This document shows, one piece after another, positions 19,213 to 28,871 of a stretch of DNA of 64,000 nt (position 1 is its first letter; each line of letters opens with the position of its first letter). Below the pieces are notes generated by a model, which saw only the letters and a program-made list of their open reading frames with translations, searched no databases and was not told the DNA's origin. This DNA is from Komagataeibacter diospyri (lineage in GTDB: Bacteria; Pseudomonadota; Alphaproteobacteria; Acetobacterales; Acetobacteraceae), in contig NZ_BDLU01000032.1 in the NCBI RefSeq assembly GCF_006538165.1, forward strand, positions 124,001-188,000, read 5' to 3'. Position numbers and translations under genes: made by a program.

Positions 19213-20466
19213 TCAGACAAAAAAGCCGCGTATCTGTTCCAGCGTGGCGGCCAGGAAGTCAATTTCCTCTGGCGTGGTGTAGATGCCGAAACTGGCCCGC
19301 GCGGTGGCCGAAACCCCCAGCCTGTGCATGAGCGGCTCGGCACAGTGATGCCCCGCCCGCACCGCGATGCCGTTGCGGTCCAGCAGGGTAGCGATGTCAT
19401 GCGGATGGACATCATCCATGGTGAACGAAATCACCCCGCCACGATCCGGCGCGGTCCCGATCACTTTCAGTCCGCTGACATTGCCCAGCGCCTGCAGCGC
19501 GTGGGTGGTCAGGGCTTCCTCATGTGCGCCGATCGCGTCAAACCCTATGGATTCGATATAGGCAAGGGCCGCGCCCAGTCCAATGGTCTCGATGATGGCG
19601 GGGGTGCCTGCCTCGAATTTATGCGGGACACTGGCCCATGTTGACCGTTCGAACGACACGGTGGAAATCATGTCGCCACCGCCAAGGAAGGGCGGCATGG
19701 CGTCAAGGATCTCGCGTCGTGCCCACAGCACGCCAATGCCGGTCGGGCCATACAGCTTGTGCCCGGTCACCACGTAGAAATCCGCGTCCAGCGCGCGCAC
19801 GTCCACACGACGATGGACGGCAAGCTGACTGCCATCGAACAGCACTTTCGCACCGGCCGCATGCGCCATGTCGGCAATGGCGCGGGCATCCGTGATCGTA
19901 CCCAGCACATTGGACATGTGGGTGATCGCCACCAGCGCCACCCGTCCGTCGGACAGGTTGCGCGCCAGGGCGTCCATGTCCAGCGCGCCATCATCGGTAA
20001 CGGGGGTTACGCGCAGTTCAACGCCCGTGCGATCCCGCAGCATCTGCCATGGCACGAGGTTGGCATGGTGTTCCATTTCGGACACCAGAACCACCTGCCC
20101 CGGCTTCAGCAGGGAACCGAATGAATGGGCGACAAGGTTGATCGCCTCGGTGCTGTTGCGGGTGAATACGATTTCCTCCCGTGCGCTGGCGCCAAGGAAG
20201 GCCGCCACCTGATCGCGCACGGCTTCGTAGGCTTCCGTCGTGCGTTCGCTCATCCAGTACAGCCCGCGATGGATGTTGGCGTACTGGGTGCGCATGGTAT
20301 CGGCCATGGCGTCAATGACCTGCCGCGGCTTCTGCGCGGAAGCCGCGCTGTCAAGGAACACAAGGTCCCTGCCATGCACCTTCTGCGACAGGATCGGGAA
20401 ATCGGCCCGGATACGGCGCAGGCTGCCCGCGACGTCCGTGCGGCTGGCTACAGTCTGGTCCATCAT
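19213..20466 (-). CDS. sufS: cysteine desulfurase SufS
   Basis: SufS is a PLP enzyme that removes sulfur from L-cysteine for cluster building. The 417-aa protein has LVFLDSAASAQKP near the N-terminus and the PLP-binding lysine in FYVVTGHKLYGPTG. The catalytic cysteine is at about residue 375 in RAGHHCAEPLMHRLG. GGGAGGTCGC precedes ATGATG at 20466, which overlaps the sufD stop, so the genes are translationally coupled. Confidence 0.97.
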   Translation of the reverse strand: MMDQTVASRTDVAGSLRRIRADFPILSQKVHGRDLVFLDSAASAQKPRQVIDAMADTMRTQYANIHRGLYWMSERTTEAYEAVRDQVAAFLGASAREEIVFTRNSTEAINLVAHSFGSLLKPGQVVLVSEMEHHANLVPWQMLRDRTGVELRVTPVTDDGALDMDALARNLSDGRVALVAITHMSNVLGTITDARAIADMAHAAGAKVLFDGSQLAVHRRVDVRALDADFYVVTGHKLYGPTGIGVLWARREILDAMPPFLGGGDMISTVSFERSTWASVPHKFEAGTPAIIETIGLGAALAYIESIGFDAIGAHEEALTTHALQALGNVSGLKVIGTAPDRGGVISFTMDDVHPHDIATLLDRNGIAVRAGHHCAEPLMHRLGVSATARASFGIYTTPEEIDFLAATLEQIRGFFV

Positions 20467-21737
20467 GCGACCTCCCGCGTCCACCATGCCTCTACAGCAA
20501 GGTTCAGGCTGTCCTTCAGGCGCTGGTCATCAATCTGGTCCACGACATCATGCAGGAAGGCGCGGATCAGGATGGAGCGCGCGGCGGCATTGGGAATGCC
20601 ACGGCTGCGCAGGTAAAACAGCTGGTCATCATCCAGTGCGCCCACGGTGGCGCCATGACTGCACTTCACGTCATCAGCGTAGATTTCCAGTTCCGGCTTG
20701 GCGTCGATTTCCGCGCCATCGGACAGCAGAAGCGCCTGATTCATCTGGTACCCATCAGTCTTCTGGGCAATACGCTCGACAAGGATCTTGCCCTGAAACA
20801 CGCCACGCGCCTGATCGGACAGGACATTCTTGATTGTCTGGCGCGACACGCAGTCCGGTGCTGCATGGGTGATCACACTGGTCAGGTCACCATGCTGGTG
20901 GCCGGACAGAAGCTGCGCGCCATTGACATGCACGCTGGCCCCCGGCTGCGTCAGCCCGGCATGCACTTCATGCCGTGACAGGCTGGCCCCCAGCGTAAGC
21001 GTAAAACTGTCATAGACACCTGCCGCCGCAACCCGGGCATGGCTGACCGCCAGATGCACCGCCTGCCTGCCTTCTGCCTGGATACGGGCATGCGACAGGT
21101 AGCCTTCATCCGCCACCGTAATGTCATACAGCGGATTGTGCAGGTACTGACCCCGCCCGACCGATGCATCCAGCAGCGCCAGACGACCGCCCTTTTCCAC
21201 CACGATGCGGTGGCGCGGGTGGAAGGAAACCGGCTCGGCCTCTCCCGTCTGGCCAATACTGACCAGCAGCAGGCAGCCACCATCCACGCCCGCGGGCACG
21301 ACCAGATCCAGCCCGTCGCGCGCAAGGACGGTATTCAGCGCGGTGGTGACATCACCCGCCGGATCGATCCCGTCATCGGGTAGCATGCCTGCGGCCAGGG
21401 TCGAAATCCGCACGCCTTTTGGCAGGCGCGAACGACCGGCATCGAACGATCCGTTCACGAACACGACGCGGCTGGCCCCGGCGCCAAGACCGGAAATGGT
21501 TTCGACCTCCGCCAGCAGGGTATCGACAGCTCTGTCATCAACCACTTGCGGCGCGGCCGTGAACGGCACGTCAGCCAGTGCCCGCAGGGATGTATATTTC
21601 CACGCCTCCACACCCGTGCGGGGCAGGCCGACATGGCGCAGGAAATCGGCGGCCTTCTGCCGTTGGGCATTGCCCGTTACATCACCCCGGTCGAGAAAGG
21701 TGGCAGCATTGACCCCGACCGGTGCAATGGCGTTCAC
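20463..21737 (-). CDS. sufD: Fe-S cluster assembly protein SufD
   Basis: This 424-aa protein is the SufB partner in the SufBCD scaffold. It has the beta-helix core typical of the SufBD fold and the C-terminal signature IYADDVKCSHGATVGALDDDQLFYLRSRG (shown in part: DVKCSHGATVG), followed by IRAFLHDVVDQI. The start is GTG at 21737, overlapping the sufC stop by four bases. Confidence 0.95.
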   Translation of the reverse strand: MNAIAPVGVNAATFLDRGDVTGNAQRQKAADFLRHVGLPRTGVEAWKYTSLRALADVPFTAAPQVVDDRAVDTLLAEVETISGLGAGASRVVFVNGSFDAGRSRLPKGVRISTLAAGMLPDDGIDPAGDVTTALNTVLARDGLDLVVPAGVDGGCLLLVSIGQTGEAEPVSFHPRHRIVVEKGGRLALLDASVGRGQYLHNPLYDITVADEGYLSHARIQAEGRQAVHLAVSHARVAAAGVYDSFTLTLGASLSRHEVHAGLTQPGASVHVNGAQLLSGHQHGDLTSVITHAAPDCVSRQTIKNVLSDQARGVFQGKILVERIAQKTDGYQMNQALLLSDGAEIDAKPELEIYADDVKCSHGATVGALDDDQLFYLRSRGIPNAAARSILIRAFLHDVVDQIDDQRLKDSLNLAVEAWWTREVA

Positions 21738-22507
21738 GCCGCCTCCGACAGGAACTGGGCGTAACCCTGCGCCTCAAGCTGTTTGGCCAGTTCGGGACCA
21801 CCGCTGTGGATGATGCGGCCCTTCGCCATTACATGGATACGATCGGGCACGATATAGTCCAGCAGCCGCTGGTGATGGGTGATGACCAGCGCCGAAAAAT
21901 CGGGCGAACGCAGGGAGTTCACACCTTCGGCCACGATACGCAGGGCATCAATGTCCAGTCCGCTGTCCGTTTCGTCCAGAATGGCGAAGGATGGCTGGAG
22001 CATGCGCATCTGCAGCACCTCGTTGCGCTTCTTCTCCCCACCGGAAAAGCCGACATTGACGTTACGCTTGAGCATCTCGTCCGACATGGACAGGTGCTTG
22101 GTTTCCTTGCGCACGGCTTTCAGGAAAGCCACCGCGTCCAGTTCCTCCTGCCCGCGCGCGCGGCGCACGGCGTTGACGGCGGTGCGCAGGAAATTGGCGT
22201 TGTTCACACCCGGCAGTTCGACCGGCGTCTGGAACGCAAGGAACAGGCCAAGGGCTGCGCGTTCCTCCGGTTCCAGCGCCAGCAGATCCTGCCCCTTGAA
22301 GGTGGCGGCCCCGCCGGTCACTTCATAATCCTCGCGCCCGGCCAGCACATAGGACAGGGTGGACTTGCCCGAACCATTCGGCCCCATGATGGCGTGGACT
22401 TCACCCGCCGGGATTTCCAGATCGACCCCACGCAGTATTTCCTTGTGGGTCTCCCCGTCCGAAATGCGGGCGCACAGGCCATTGATGCTTACGAATTGCT
22501 TGCTCAC
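21734..22507 (-). CDS. sufC: Fe-S cluster assembly ATPase SufC
   Basis: SufC is a 257-aa ABC-type ATPase that drives conformational change in SufBCD. Walker A is GPNGSGKSTLSYVLAG, the signature is VGFSGGEKKRNEVLQM and Walker B is FAILDETDSGLDIDAL, the last being typical of SufC. The start is GTG at 22507. It lies between sufB (15 bases upstream) and sufD. Confidence 0.97.
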   Translation of the reverse strand: MSKQFVSINGLCARISDGETHKEILRGVDLEIPAGEVHAIMGPNGSGKSTLSYVLAGREDYEVTGGAATFKGQDLLALEPEERAALGLFLAFQTPVELPGVNNANFLRTAVNAVRRARGQEELDAVAFLKAVRKETKHLSMSDEMLKRNVNVGFSGGEKKRNEVLQMRMLQPSFAILDETDSGLDIDALRIVAEGVNSLRSPDFSALVITHHQRLLDYIVPDRIHVMAKGRIIHSGGPELAKQLEAQGYAQFLSEAA

Positions 22508-22522
22508 GTCTTTGAATCCCTG

Positions 22523-24013
22523 TTAGCCCACGCTGCCTTCTAGGCTGATCTGCAGAAGCTTCTGCGCTTCCACCGCGAATTCCATCGGCAGTTCCTTCAG
22601 AACGTCCTTGCAGAACCCGTTCACGATCAGGCCCACCGCGTCTTCTTCCGACAGGCCACGCTGGCGGCAGTAGAACAGCTGGTCTTCCGATATCTTGGAT
22701 GTCGTCGCCTCATGCTCCACACGTGCGGACATGTTGCGGCTTTCGATATAGGGCACGGTATGCGCCCCGCAACGGTCACCGATCAGCAGGCTGTCGCACT
22801 GGGTGAAGTTGCGGCTGCCCGATGCCTTGGGCATCATGCGCACCAGCCCGCGATAGGTACTGTCGGACTGACCCGCGCTGATGGTCTTGGCGATGATGGT
22901 CGAACGCGTGTTGCGCCCGATATGGATCATCTTGGTGCCGGTATCGGCCTGCTGGTGATTGTTGGTGACGGCAACGGAATAGAATTCGCCCACCGATCCC
23001 TCACCCTGCAGGATGCACGACGGGTATTTCCACGTGATGGCCGACCCGGTTTCCACCTGCGTCCATGAAATCTTCGACCGCGCGCCACGGCATGCGCCAC
23101 GCTTGGTCACGAAGTTGTAGATGCCACCCTTGCCGTTCTCATCACCAGGATACCAGTTCTGCACGGTGGAATACTTGATCGACGCATCTTCCATCGCCAC
23201 CAGCTCGACCACGGCGGCATGAAGCTGGTTTTCGTCGCGCATGGGCGCCGTGCACCCTTCGAGGTAGGAGACGGACGCGCCATCTTCCACCACGATCAGG
23301 GTGCGTTCGAACTGCCCGGTATTACGCGCATTGATGCGGAAATAGGTGGACAGTTCCATCGGGCAGCGCACGCCTTTGGGCACGAACACGAAGGAGCCGT
23401 CGGTAAACACGGCGGCGTTCAGGGCGGCATAGAAATTGTCCGTAACCGGCACGACGCTGCCCAGGTATCTGCGCACCAGTTCGGGATGTTCCTGCACCGC
23501 TTCGGAAATGGGGCAGAAGATCACGCCCGCTTCCTGCAACGTCTTGCGGAAAGTAGTGGCGACGGACACGCTGTCGAACACGGCGTCAACCGCGATGGGC
23601 GCGCGCGCTTCCTGCCCTTCGGGCACTTCCACGCCAGCCAGCATCGCCTGTTCATGCAGCGGGATGCCCAGCTTTTCATAGGTGCGCAGCAGTTCGGGAT
23701 CGACCTCATCCAGCGACTTGGGACCGGGCTTCCTGCGCGGGGCGGCGTAGTAATGCACATCCTGGTAATCGATGGGCGGATGATTGACCTTGGCCCATGT
23801 GGGTTCGCGCATCTCCAGCCACGACCTGTAGGCCTTCAGCCGCCATTCCAGCAGCCATTCCGGCTCCTTCTTGCGACTGGAGATCAGGCGGATCGTGTCC
23901 TCGTTCAGGCCCTTGGGGGCGATATCCATTTCGATATCGGTCTCGAACCCCCATTTATAGGTGTTCTGCCCCAGGGTTTCGACCGTCTTGCGGGTTTCGG
24001 CTACTGCCGGCAT
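22523..24013 (-). CDS. sufB: Fe-S cluster scaffold protein SufB
   Basis: SufB is the 496-aa scaffold on which the cluster is built. Recognisable blocks are [54 protein letters not shown] and [20 protein letters not shown]. The C-terminus has [21 protein letters not shown]. It is the first structural gene of the operon, about 20 bases after the Rrf2 regulator. Confidence 0.97.
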   Translation of the reverse strand: MPAVAETRKTVETLGQNTYKWGFETDIEMDIAPKGLNEDTIRLISSRKKEPEWLLEWRLKAYRSWLEMREPTWAKVNHPPIDYQDVHYYAAPRRKPGPKSLDEVDPELLRTYEKLGIPLHEQAMLAGVEVPEGQEARAPIAVDAVFDSVSVATTFRKTLQEAGVIFCPISEAVQEHPELVRRYLGSVVPVTDNFYAALNAAVFTDGSFVFVPKGVRCPMELSTYFRINARNTGQFERTLIVVEDGASVSYLEGCTAPMRDENQLHAAVVELVAMEDASIKYSTVQNWYPGDENGKGGIYNFVTKRGACRGARSKISWTQVETGSAITWKYPSCILQGEGSVGEFYSVAVTNNHQQADTGTKMIHIGRNTRSTIIAKTISAGQSDSTYRGLVRMMPKASGSRNFTQCDSLLIGDRCGAHTVPYIESRNMSARVEHEATTSKISEDQLFYCRQRGLSEEDAVGLIVNGFCKDVLKELPMEFAVEAQKLLQISLEGSVG

Positions 24014-24033
24014 GTGTCTTTCCTCCCCCTGTT

Positions 24034-24495
24034 TCAGGCCGTGGCTGCGGGCCCGCCGGGCATGGACGGCGGGCGCAGGCCGTCCAGTCTGTCAATGACT
24101 GTGTGGTTTTTCATGTCCGCCAGCGTAATGGCGGACAGGGCGTTGCGAATGGCGGCGTTGACCATGTCCCACTGACCGCCCAGGCCACAGGTGGACCGGG
24201 CGTCGCAATCCCCGCCATCCACGCATGTCGTCAGCGATATGGGGCCATCGATCGCCTGGATCACGGCCGCGATCGATATTTCCTCCAGCGGACGGGCCAG
24301 CCTGTAGCCGCCGCGCGCGCCGCGCTGTGATGTCACGATGCCCTGTGTCGCGAGTATCTTGAGCACCTTGGCCACGGTGGGTTCGGGAATGCCGGTCGAA
24401 CGCGACAGGACAGGCGAGGTCGTGACCTCGTCCTTCTGTCCCAGCCGGACCAGAGCCACGACGGCATAATCGGTCAGTTTCGACAGTTTCAGCAT
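24034..24495 (-). CDS. Rrf2-family Fe-S-sensing regulator of the suf operon (SufR/IscR-like)
   Basis: This 153-aa protein has an Rrf2 winged helix ([14 protein letters not shown] ... [19 protein letters not shown]) and a wing with [13 protein letters not shown]. Three cysteines (91, 97 and 103, in [13 protein letters not shown]) are spaced C-x5-C-x5-C, the IscR spacing for a [2Fe-2S] cluster, so it probably senses cluster status. The ATG at 24495 follows GGGAGAG; the longer frame from 24528 is not needed. It heads the suf operon and a palindrome lies 43 bases upstream, which suggests autoregulation. Confidence 0.92.
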   Translation of the reverse strand: MLKLSKLTDYAVVALVRLGQKDEVTTSPVLSRSTGIPEPTVAKVLKILATQGIVTSQRGARGGYRLARPLEEISIAAVIQAIDGPISLTTCVDGGDCDARSTCGLGGQWDMVNAAIRNALSAITLADMKNHTVIDRLDGLRPPSMPGGPAATA

Positions 24496-24537
24496 TCCGC
24501 TCTCCCGCCTGTTCCGGTCTCCGCGCATAATTGGACC

Positions 24538-24553
24538 GAAACAGTACTGTTTC
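24538..24553. promoter_or_regulatory. 16-bp perfect palindrome upstream of the suf regulator; candidate operator
   Basis: GAAACAGTACTGTTTC is a perfect palindrome of two eight-base halves, 43-58 bases upstream of the regulator's start codon in the only upstream region of the suf operon. A dimeric Rrf2 protein would be expected to bind such a site. The pairing is inferred from position. Confidence 0.6.
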
Positions 24554-24617
24554 CTGAAGTTTCAGATGGGCTACCAGCCACGCGTCGTCAAGTCCAATCG
24601 TTGCATACGGCCCTGCC

Positions 24618-25913
24618 CTACCCGATCCCGGTTCCGAATATCAGCTGTAATAGCACGGACAGCCCGCACCCGGCCAGAAAGCCGACCAGCGTGCCATTCA
24701 GCCGGATATACTGCAGATCCTTGCCTACCCGCAGTTCAAGGCGGTCACTCAGGCTCTCCGCATCCCATCCATTGACGACCGAGTAAATAAACCGCGACAT
24801 CCGGTCCCGCAGGAACGGCAGGCTGCCCATGATCATGCCACGCGCGCCGTCATTGATCCGCTTGCGCATGGTGGCGTCATGATACATCTGTTCCGCCAGG
24901 CGCTGCAGTGCGTCACGCACAATGGAGGACAGCCATCCGGTATCCCCCTTGTCCATGTCTTCTTCGATCAGGCGACGCAGGCGGCGCCATACGTCACTGC
25001 TCCAGCCGCGCACGCTGTCATGCGTCAGCACGCCCATCACGGCATCCGTGATTTCGCGCCGACGTACCGGGTCCTGCTCGATCCGGTCGATTTCGGCACG
25101 GACCCATGTGGTGAACCCCTCACGCAATTCTGAATTCTGCGGGTCGATCCGGTCCAGCTCCTGCCCCGCGGCCAGCAGCACCTTGGTCGCGATCGAACCG
25201 CCAATGGCCCAGCCCAGCACGCGGCCGCCCTGTTCGCGCACGCGTTCCTCGATCATCATGCGCAGGGCCGGTTCCTTGGCCTTGATGCCTTCCTTCAGTC
25301 GCGACAGCAGAAACGACAGCACTTCCTGGTGGCAGTCCCCTTCCACCATCGCGCGCAGGCTGCGGGTCACGACAGGGGCGATTTCCTCCCCCCCCAGCAG
25401 AGTCGGCAGCAGGCGGGCGATGGCGGAACTCGCCCGTCCGTCCTCCAGCCGGTCCAGCACGTGCGGCACGGACCCCAGCACCGCGCGGTTGACCATGGCC
25501 GCCGTTTCCGGCTCCTGCAATATGTTGCCGATGATGGACGGCAGGTCGATGCGGTTGAACGCGGCCTCGACTTCATGCTCGGTGAACACGTTTGTTGAAA
25601 CGAACCGCCCCAGCGCCTGCGCCAGCCGTTCCTTCTGCGCGGGCAGGATGGCGGTATGCGGAATCGGCAGCCCCATGGGCCTGCGGAACAGCGCGGTCAC
25701 GGCAAACCAGTCAGCCAGTCCCCCCACGACCCCGGCCTTGGTGCCCGATCGCAGGATTTCCAGCCACGGACGATCCGCCAGCCAGCCCATCTGCGGCAGG
25801 GCGTACCCCGCTACCGTCAGCCCCGCCATGGCCGCCAGCAGGCCGGTCGCAGACCGTTTGTAACGCAGCAGCGTGCGCCGCGCGTCCTGATCCGTTTGTG
25901 GAATAGCGTTCAT
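24618..25913 (-). CDS. DUF445 family membrane-anchored protein
   Basis: A 431-aa protein of the DUF445 (YjiN-like) family, whose function is not established. It begins with an N-terminal membrane helix (TGLLAAMAGLTVAGYALPQMG) next to GVVGGLADWFAVTALFRRPMGLPIPHTAI (quoted in two parts: GLADWFAVTALFRRP and GLPIPHTAI), the family hallmark. It continues with a long helical middle and ends in a second membrane helix (LVGFLAGCGLSVLLQLIFG). AAGGACTTC precedes the ATG at 25913; the upstream open frame to 26039 overlaps the divergent promoter region. Confidence 0.85.
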   Translation of the reverse strand: MNAIPQTDQDARRTLLRYKRSATGLLAAMAGLTVAGYALPQMGWLADRPWLEILRSGTKAGVVGGLADWFAVTALFRRPMGLPIPHTAILPAQKERLAQALGRFVSTNVFTEHEVEAAFNRIDLPSIIGNILQEPETAAMVNRAVLGSVPHVLDRLEDGRASSAIARLLPTLLGGEEIAPVVTRSLRAMVEGDCHQEVLSFLLSRLKEGIKAKEPALRMMIEERVREQGGRVLGWAIGGSIATKVLLAAGQELDRIDPQNSELREGFTTWVRAEIDRIEQDPVRRREITDAVMGVLTHDSVRGWSSDVWRRLRRLIEEDMDKGDTGWLSSIVRDALQRLAEQMYHDATMRKRINDGARGMIMGSLPFLRDRMSRFIYSVVNGWDAESLSDRLELRVGKDLQYIRLNGTLVGFLAGCGLSVLLQLIFGTGIG

Positions 25914-26066
25914 GAAGTCCTTGATACCATTGTCTCCACTCCAGCCCAAGCAACACTCGGTGTAACGCGCCAAATAGGCGTGAATATGCCATGGTGGACA
26001 TTGCGGGCCGTCGCCGAACATGGGATTTGAAAAAACCATGACGATTTTTCATGACAGGACAACACG

Positions 26067-28871
26067 ATGACCGAAGCCGCCGCGCGGACTGTCTCCGACC
26101 TGCTGCAACAGGCGGAGCGACTGATTGCCAGCCATGACGAGACTGCAACCGGCAGCCCGGTCATGGTACTGGCGCGCCAGATCGGCCGCCAGATGGGCAG
26201 TGGCCCCCTGTCGATGGAAACGGTGGAGGAAATCGTGCGCCTGCTGCGTGACCGGGCCTTTGCCGGGCGGGCGCACCATATCGCCGCCTATCTGGATGGT
26301 CCCGACGACACGGTGGTGGCGACGCGCATGCGTGACGTCGCCCGCCGCATCGTACAGCCGGACCCCGATGACAGTCCCGTACCCATCGCGCGTTTCCGCG
26401 CCGCCATCGAACGCAGCCGCTTTGCCGCCGTATTTACCGCCCATCCCACATTCGCGCTGGCCAACCCGGTTTACGAGGCGCTGGCGGACCTCGCCTCCAC
26501 CAATCCGGCCGAGGCTCCGGCGCATGTCCCGGCCTTCCTGACCCACCGCCGCGTGGGACCGCCCACGCTGGATGAGGAGTTCACGCTGGCGACGCAGGCC
26601 ATCATGCGCGGGCGCGACGCACTGGACCGGCTGAACGCTATCCTGCTGTCAGAAGCGCGGACCCACTGGCCACAGTTATGGTGCACGCTGGCACCGCGCC
26701 CCATCATCATGACCAGCTGGGTCGGCTATGACACCGATGGCCGGACCGATATCGGCTGGTGGGACACGCTGCGCCTGCGGCTGCGCATGAAGCAGATGCA
26801 GCTTGCCCGCCTGCATGACCAGATCACCCCCGTAACCAGTTGCGCCAACGACCTGCTGCCGCGCGTCCAGACCGCGCTGGAAACCGTGGCGGCACAGATC
26901 GCCGCCTGCCCCACCGGGCCGGAACCTGAAGCGGTATCGCGTTTTGCCGATGCGCTGATTACCCGCAGCACCGACGCGCTGACCAGCACCAACGACCTGA
27001 ACGCCGCCTTCAGCGAGGCGATCGACGCTGCGACACCCGAAGACAGGATGACGCTGGCGGTAGCACGCGCGGGTTTCATGGCGCATGGCCTGTCGGCGGC
27101 GCATACGCATACGCGCCTGAACGCGACACAGTTGCACAACATCGCCCGCCAGCGCCTGGGCATTACCGACAGCCCGGATGTCCCGGCCCAGCGGCGCGCG
27201 CTGATCAGCCGCATGAACGATGCGCTGGAAGCAGTCCAGCCGGTCGATATTGATTTCGGATCGCTGCTGATGGAACAGGCCAGCGCGGGGCGGCTGATGA
27301 TGACGGTGCGCCAGATCCTGCGCCATATCGACCGCACCAGCCCCATTCGCTTCCTGATCGCCGAGACCGAGACCGGCTACACCCTGCTGACCGCGCTGTG
27401 GCTGGCGCGGCTGTATGGGGTGGAGGACATGATCGAGATCTCGCCCCTGTTCGAGACGCAGGAAGCGCTGGAAAACGGCGAACAGATCATCGAGGAAGCC
27501 CTGCGCTCCCCCCACTGGCGCGCCTACCTGCAGCGCACGCGCAAGCTCAGCCTGCAGTTCGGCTTTTCCGACTCCGGGCGTTACGTGGGTCAGCTGGCCG
27601 CGACCTACCTGATCGAACGGCTGCGCATCAAGGTATGCGACCTGCTGCGCAAATGGGATCTGGCCTGTGTCGAGGTCATCCTGTTCGACACGCATGGCGA
27701 AAGCATTGGCCGTGGCGCGCACCCCTACCGGCTGGCGGACCGCTTCGATTACCTGTCCCCGCCGCATGCGCGCGCCCGCTTTGCACGCGCGGGGATTCAG
27801 ATGCGTGAGGAAACCGCGTTTCAGGGTGGTGACGGCTATCTTCTGTTCGGCACGCAGGCTCTGGCGGATGCAACCGTCAGCATCATTGCCGAACATGCCT
27901 TCGCCACCACCACGCTGGACCGTGACCCGGTATATGATGAACCCGATTTCTCGGCCGATTTCTTCGCCACCATCGCCAATGGCATGACCGGGCTGGTGGA
28001 AGATCCCGGCTATGCCGCCCTGCTGGGCGCGTTTGGCCCGTCGCTGATTGACAAGACCGGGTCGCGCCCGTCCGCGCGGCAGAGCGACGCGGCATCGACC
28101 GTGACCCGCATCAAGCACCCCAGCCAGCTGCGCGCCATTCCCAACAACGCCATCCTGCAGCAGCTGGCATGGTGCGCGAATACATTGCAGGGACTGGGCA
28201 CGGCGGCGGCCCGCCACCCCGAAACGTTCGAGAAATACCTGGCGGAAAGCCCCCGGTTCCGCCGCGCCATGGATTTCGCGGCCCACGCGCTGGCCCATTC
28301 AGACCACGGCGTGCTGCGCGGCGTCATCCGCCTGCTGGACCCAGATATGTGGCTGGAACGCGCCACGGCGCAGAAAGACCCGGCACGGCAGGAAGCCTGC
28401 CTGTCGCTTATGCACGGACTGGAAAACCTGGATTTCTGGGCCAGCACGCAGGCCATGTTCCGGCGCATACAGTCCGATCACCTCGCCCTGCGGCGCGCAT
28501 GGCCTGACGCCCCGCGCATGCGGCCCGATGAACTGCTGCTGCATGCCATCCGCATCGCGATCATTGAACAGATCTGGCTGCTGTCCACACAGATACCCTA
28601 TTTCTCGCCCCGCCATGCGTTTTCGCGCGATGTACTGACGCTGAAGGTATTGTGCCTTGAAATCCCCGGTGTCCTGGCGGAACTGGAACAGATATTCCCC
28701 TACCGTTCGGATGGCAGTTTCGATCTTGATTTCCATGAACCGCACGGTCCCCGACAGGAAGGTACCTATCACCGCGAATACACCGAGATTTTCGAACCGA
28801 TGCAGCGCCTGTTCCAGATGGTGCGCGAAATCAGCACCGGGGTGATGCACCATGTCGGCGCCTTTGGCTAA
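26067..28871 (+). CDS. ppc: phosphoenolpyruvate carboxylase family protein, divergent
   Basis: At 934 aa this is a full-length member of the PEP carboxylase family, which fixes bicarbonate onto PEP to replenish oxaloacetate. Family blocks are visible: TAHPTF (His126), SPLFETQEALENG, GFSDSGRYVGQ (about 499-509) and DTHGESIGRGAHP (541-553). Several are altered relative to classical enzymes: the lysine of SDSxK is Arg505, and the His and Arg of HGRGGSIGRGG are Asp541 and His543, while Arg549 is kept. It may therefore be a distinct clade or have changed activity. It overlaps the next gene by 20 bases. Confidence 0.8.
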   Translation: MTEAAARTVSDLLQQAERLIASHDETATGSPVMVLARQIGRQMGSGPLSMETVEEIVRLLRDRAFAGRAHHIAAYLDGPDDTVVATRMRDVARRIVQPDPDDSPVPIARFRAAIERSRFAAVFTAHPTFALANPVYEALADLASTNPAEAPAHVPAFLTHRRVGPPTLDEEFTLATQAIMRGRDALDRLNAILLSEARTHWPQLWCTLAPRPIIMTSWVGYDTDGRTDIGWWDTLRLRLRMKQMQLARLHDQITPVTSCANDLLPRVQTALETVAAQIAACPTGPEPEAVSRFADALITRSTDALTSTNDLNAAFSEAIDAATPEDRMTLAVARAGFMAHGLSAAHTHTRLNATQLHNIARQRLGITDSPDVPAQRRALISRMNDALEAVQPVDIDFGSLLMEQASAGRLMMTVRQILRHIDRTSPIRFLIAETETGYTLLTALWLARLYGVEDMIEISPLFETQEALENGEQIIEEALRSPHWRAYLQRTRKLSLQFGFSDSGRYVGQLAATYLIERLRIKVCDLLRKWDLACVEVILFDTHGESIGRGAHPYRLADRFDYLSPPHARARFARAGIQMREETAFQGGDGYLLFGTQALADATVSIIAEHAFATTTLDRDPVYDEPDFSADFFATIANGMTGLVEDPGYAALLGAFGPSLIDKTGSRPSARQSDAASTVTRIKHPSQLRAIPNNAILQQLAWCANTLQGLGTAAARHPETFEKYLAESPRFRRAMDFAAHALAHSDHGVLRGVIRLLDPDMWLERATAQKDPARQEACLSLMHGLENLDFWASTQAMFRRIQSDHLALRRAWPDAPRMRPDELLLHAIRIAIIEQIWLLSTQIPYFSPRHAFSRDVLTLKVLCLEIPGVLAELEQIFPYRSDGSFDLDFHEPHGPRQEGTYHREYTEIFEPMQRLFQMVREISTGVMHHVGAFG

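Noticed and set aside
18771..19415. 72-residue N-terminal extension of SufU
   Set aside because: The upstream part overlaps the end of sufS in another frame and looks like a shadow; SufU proteins begin near MTQDDLYRTVV.
26676..28298. 540-aa open frame on the minus strand inside the PEP carboxylase gene
   Set aside because: The plus-strand frame has family blocks throughout; the minus frame is Gly/Arg/Gln-rich and motif-free.
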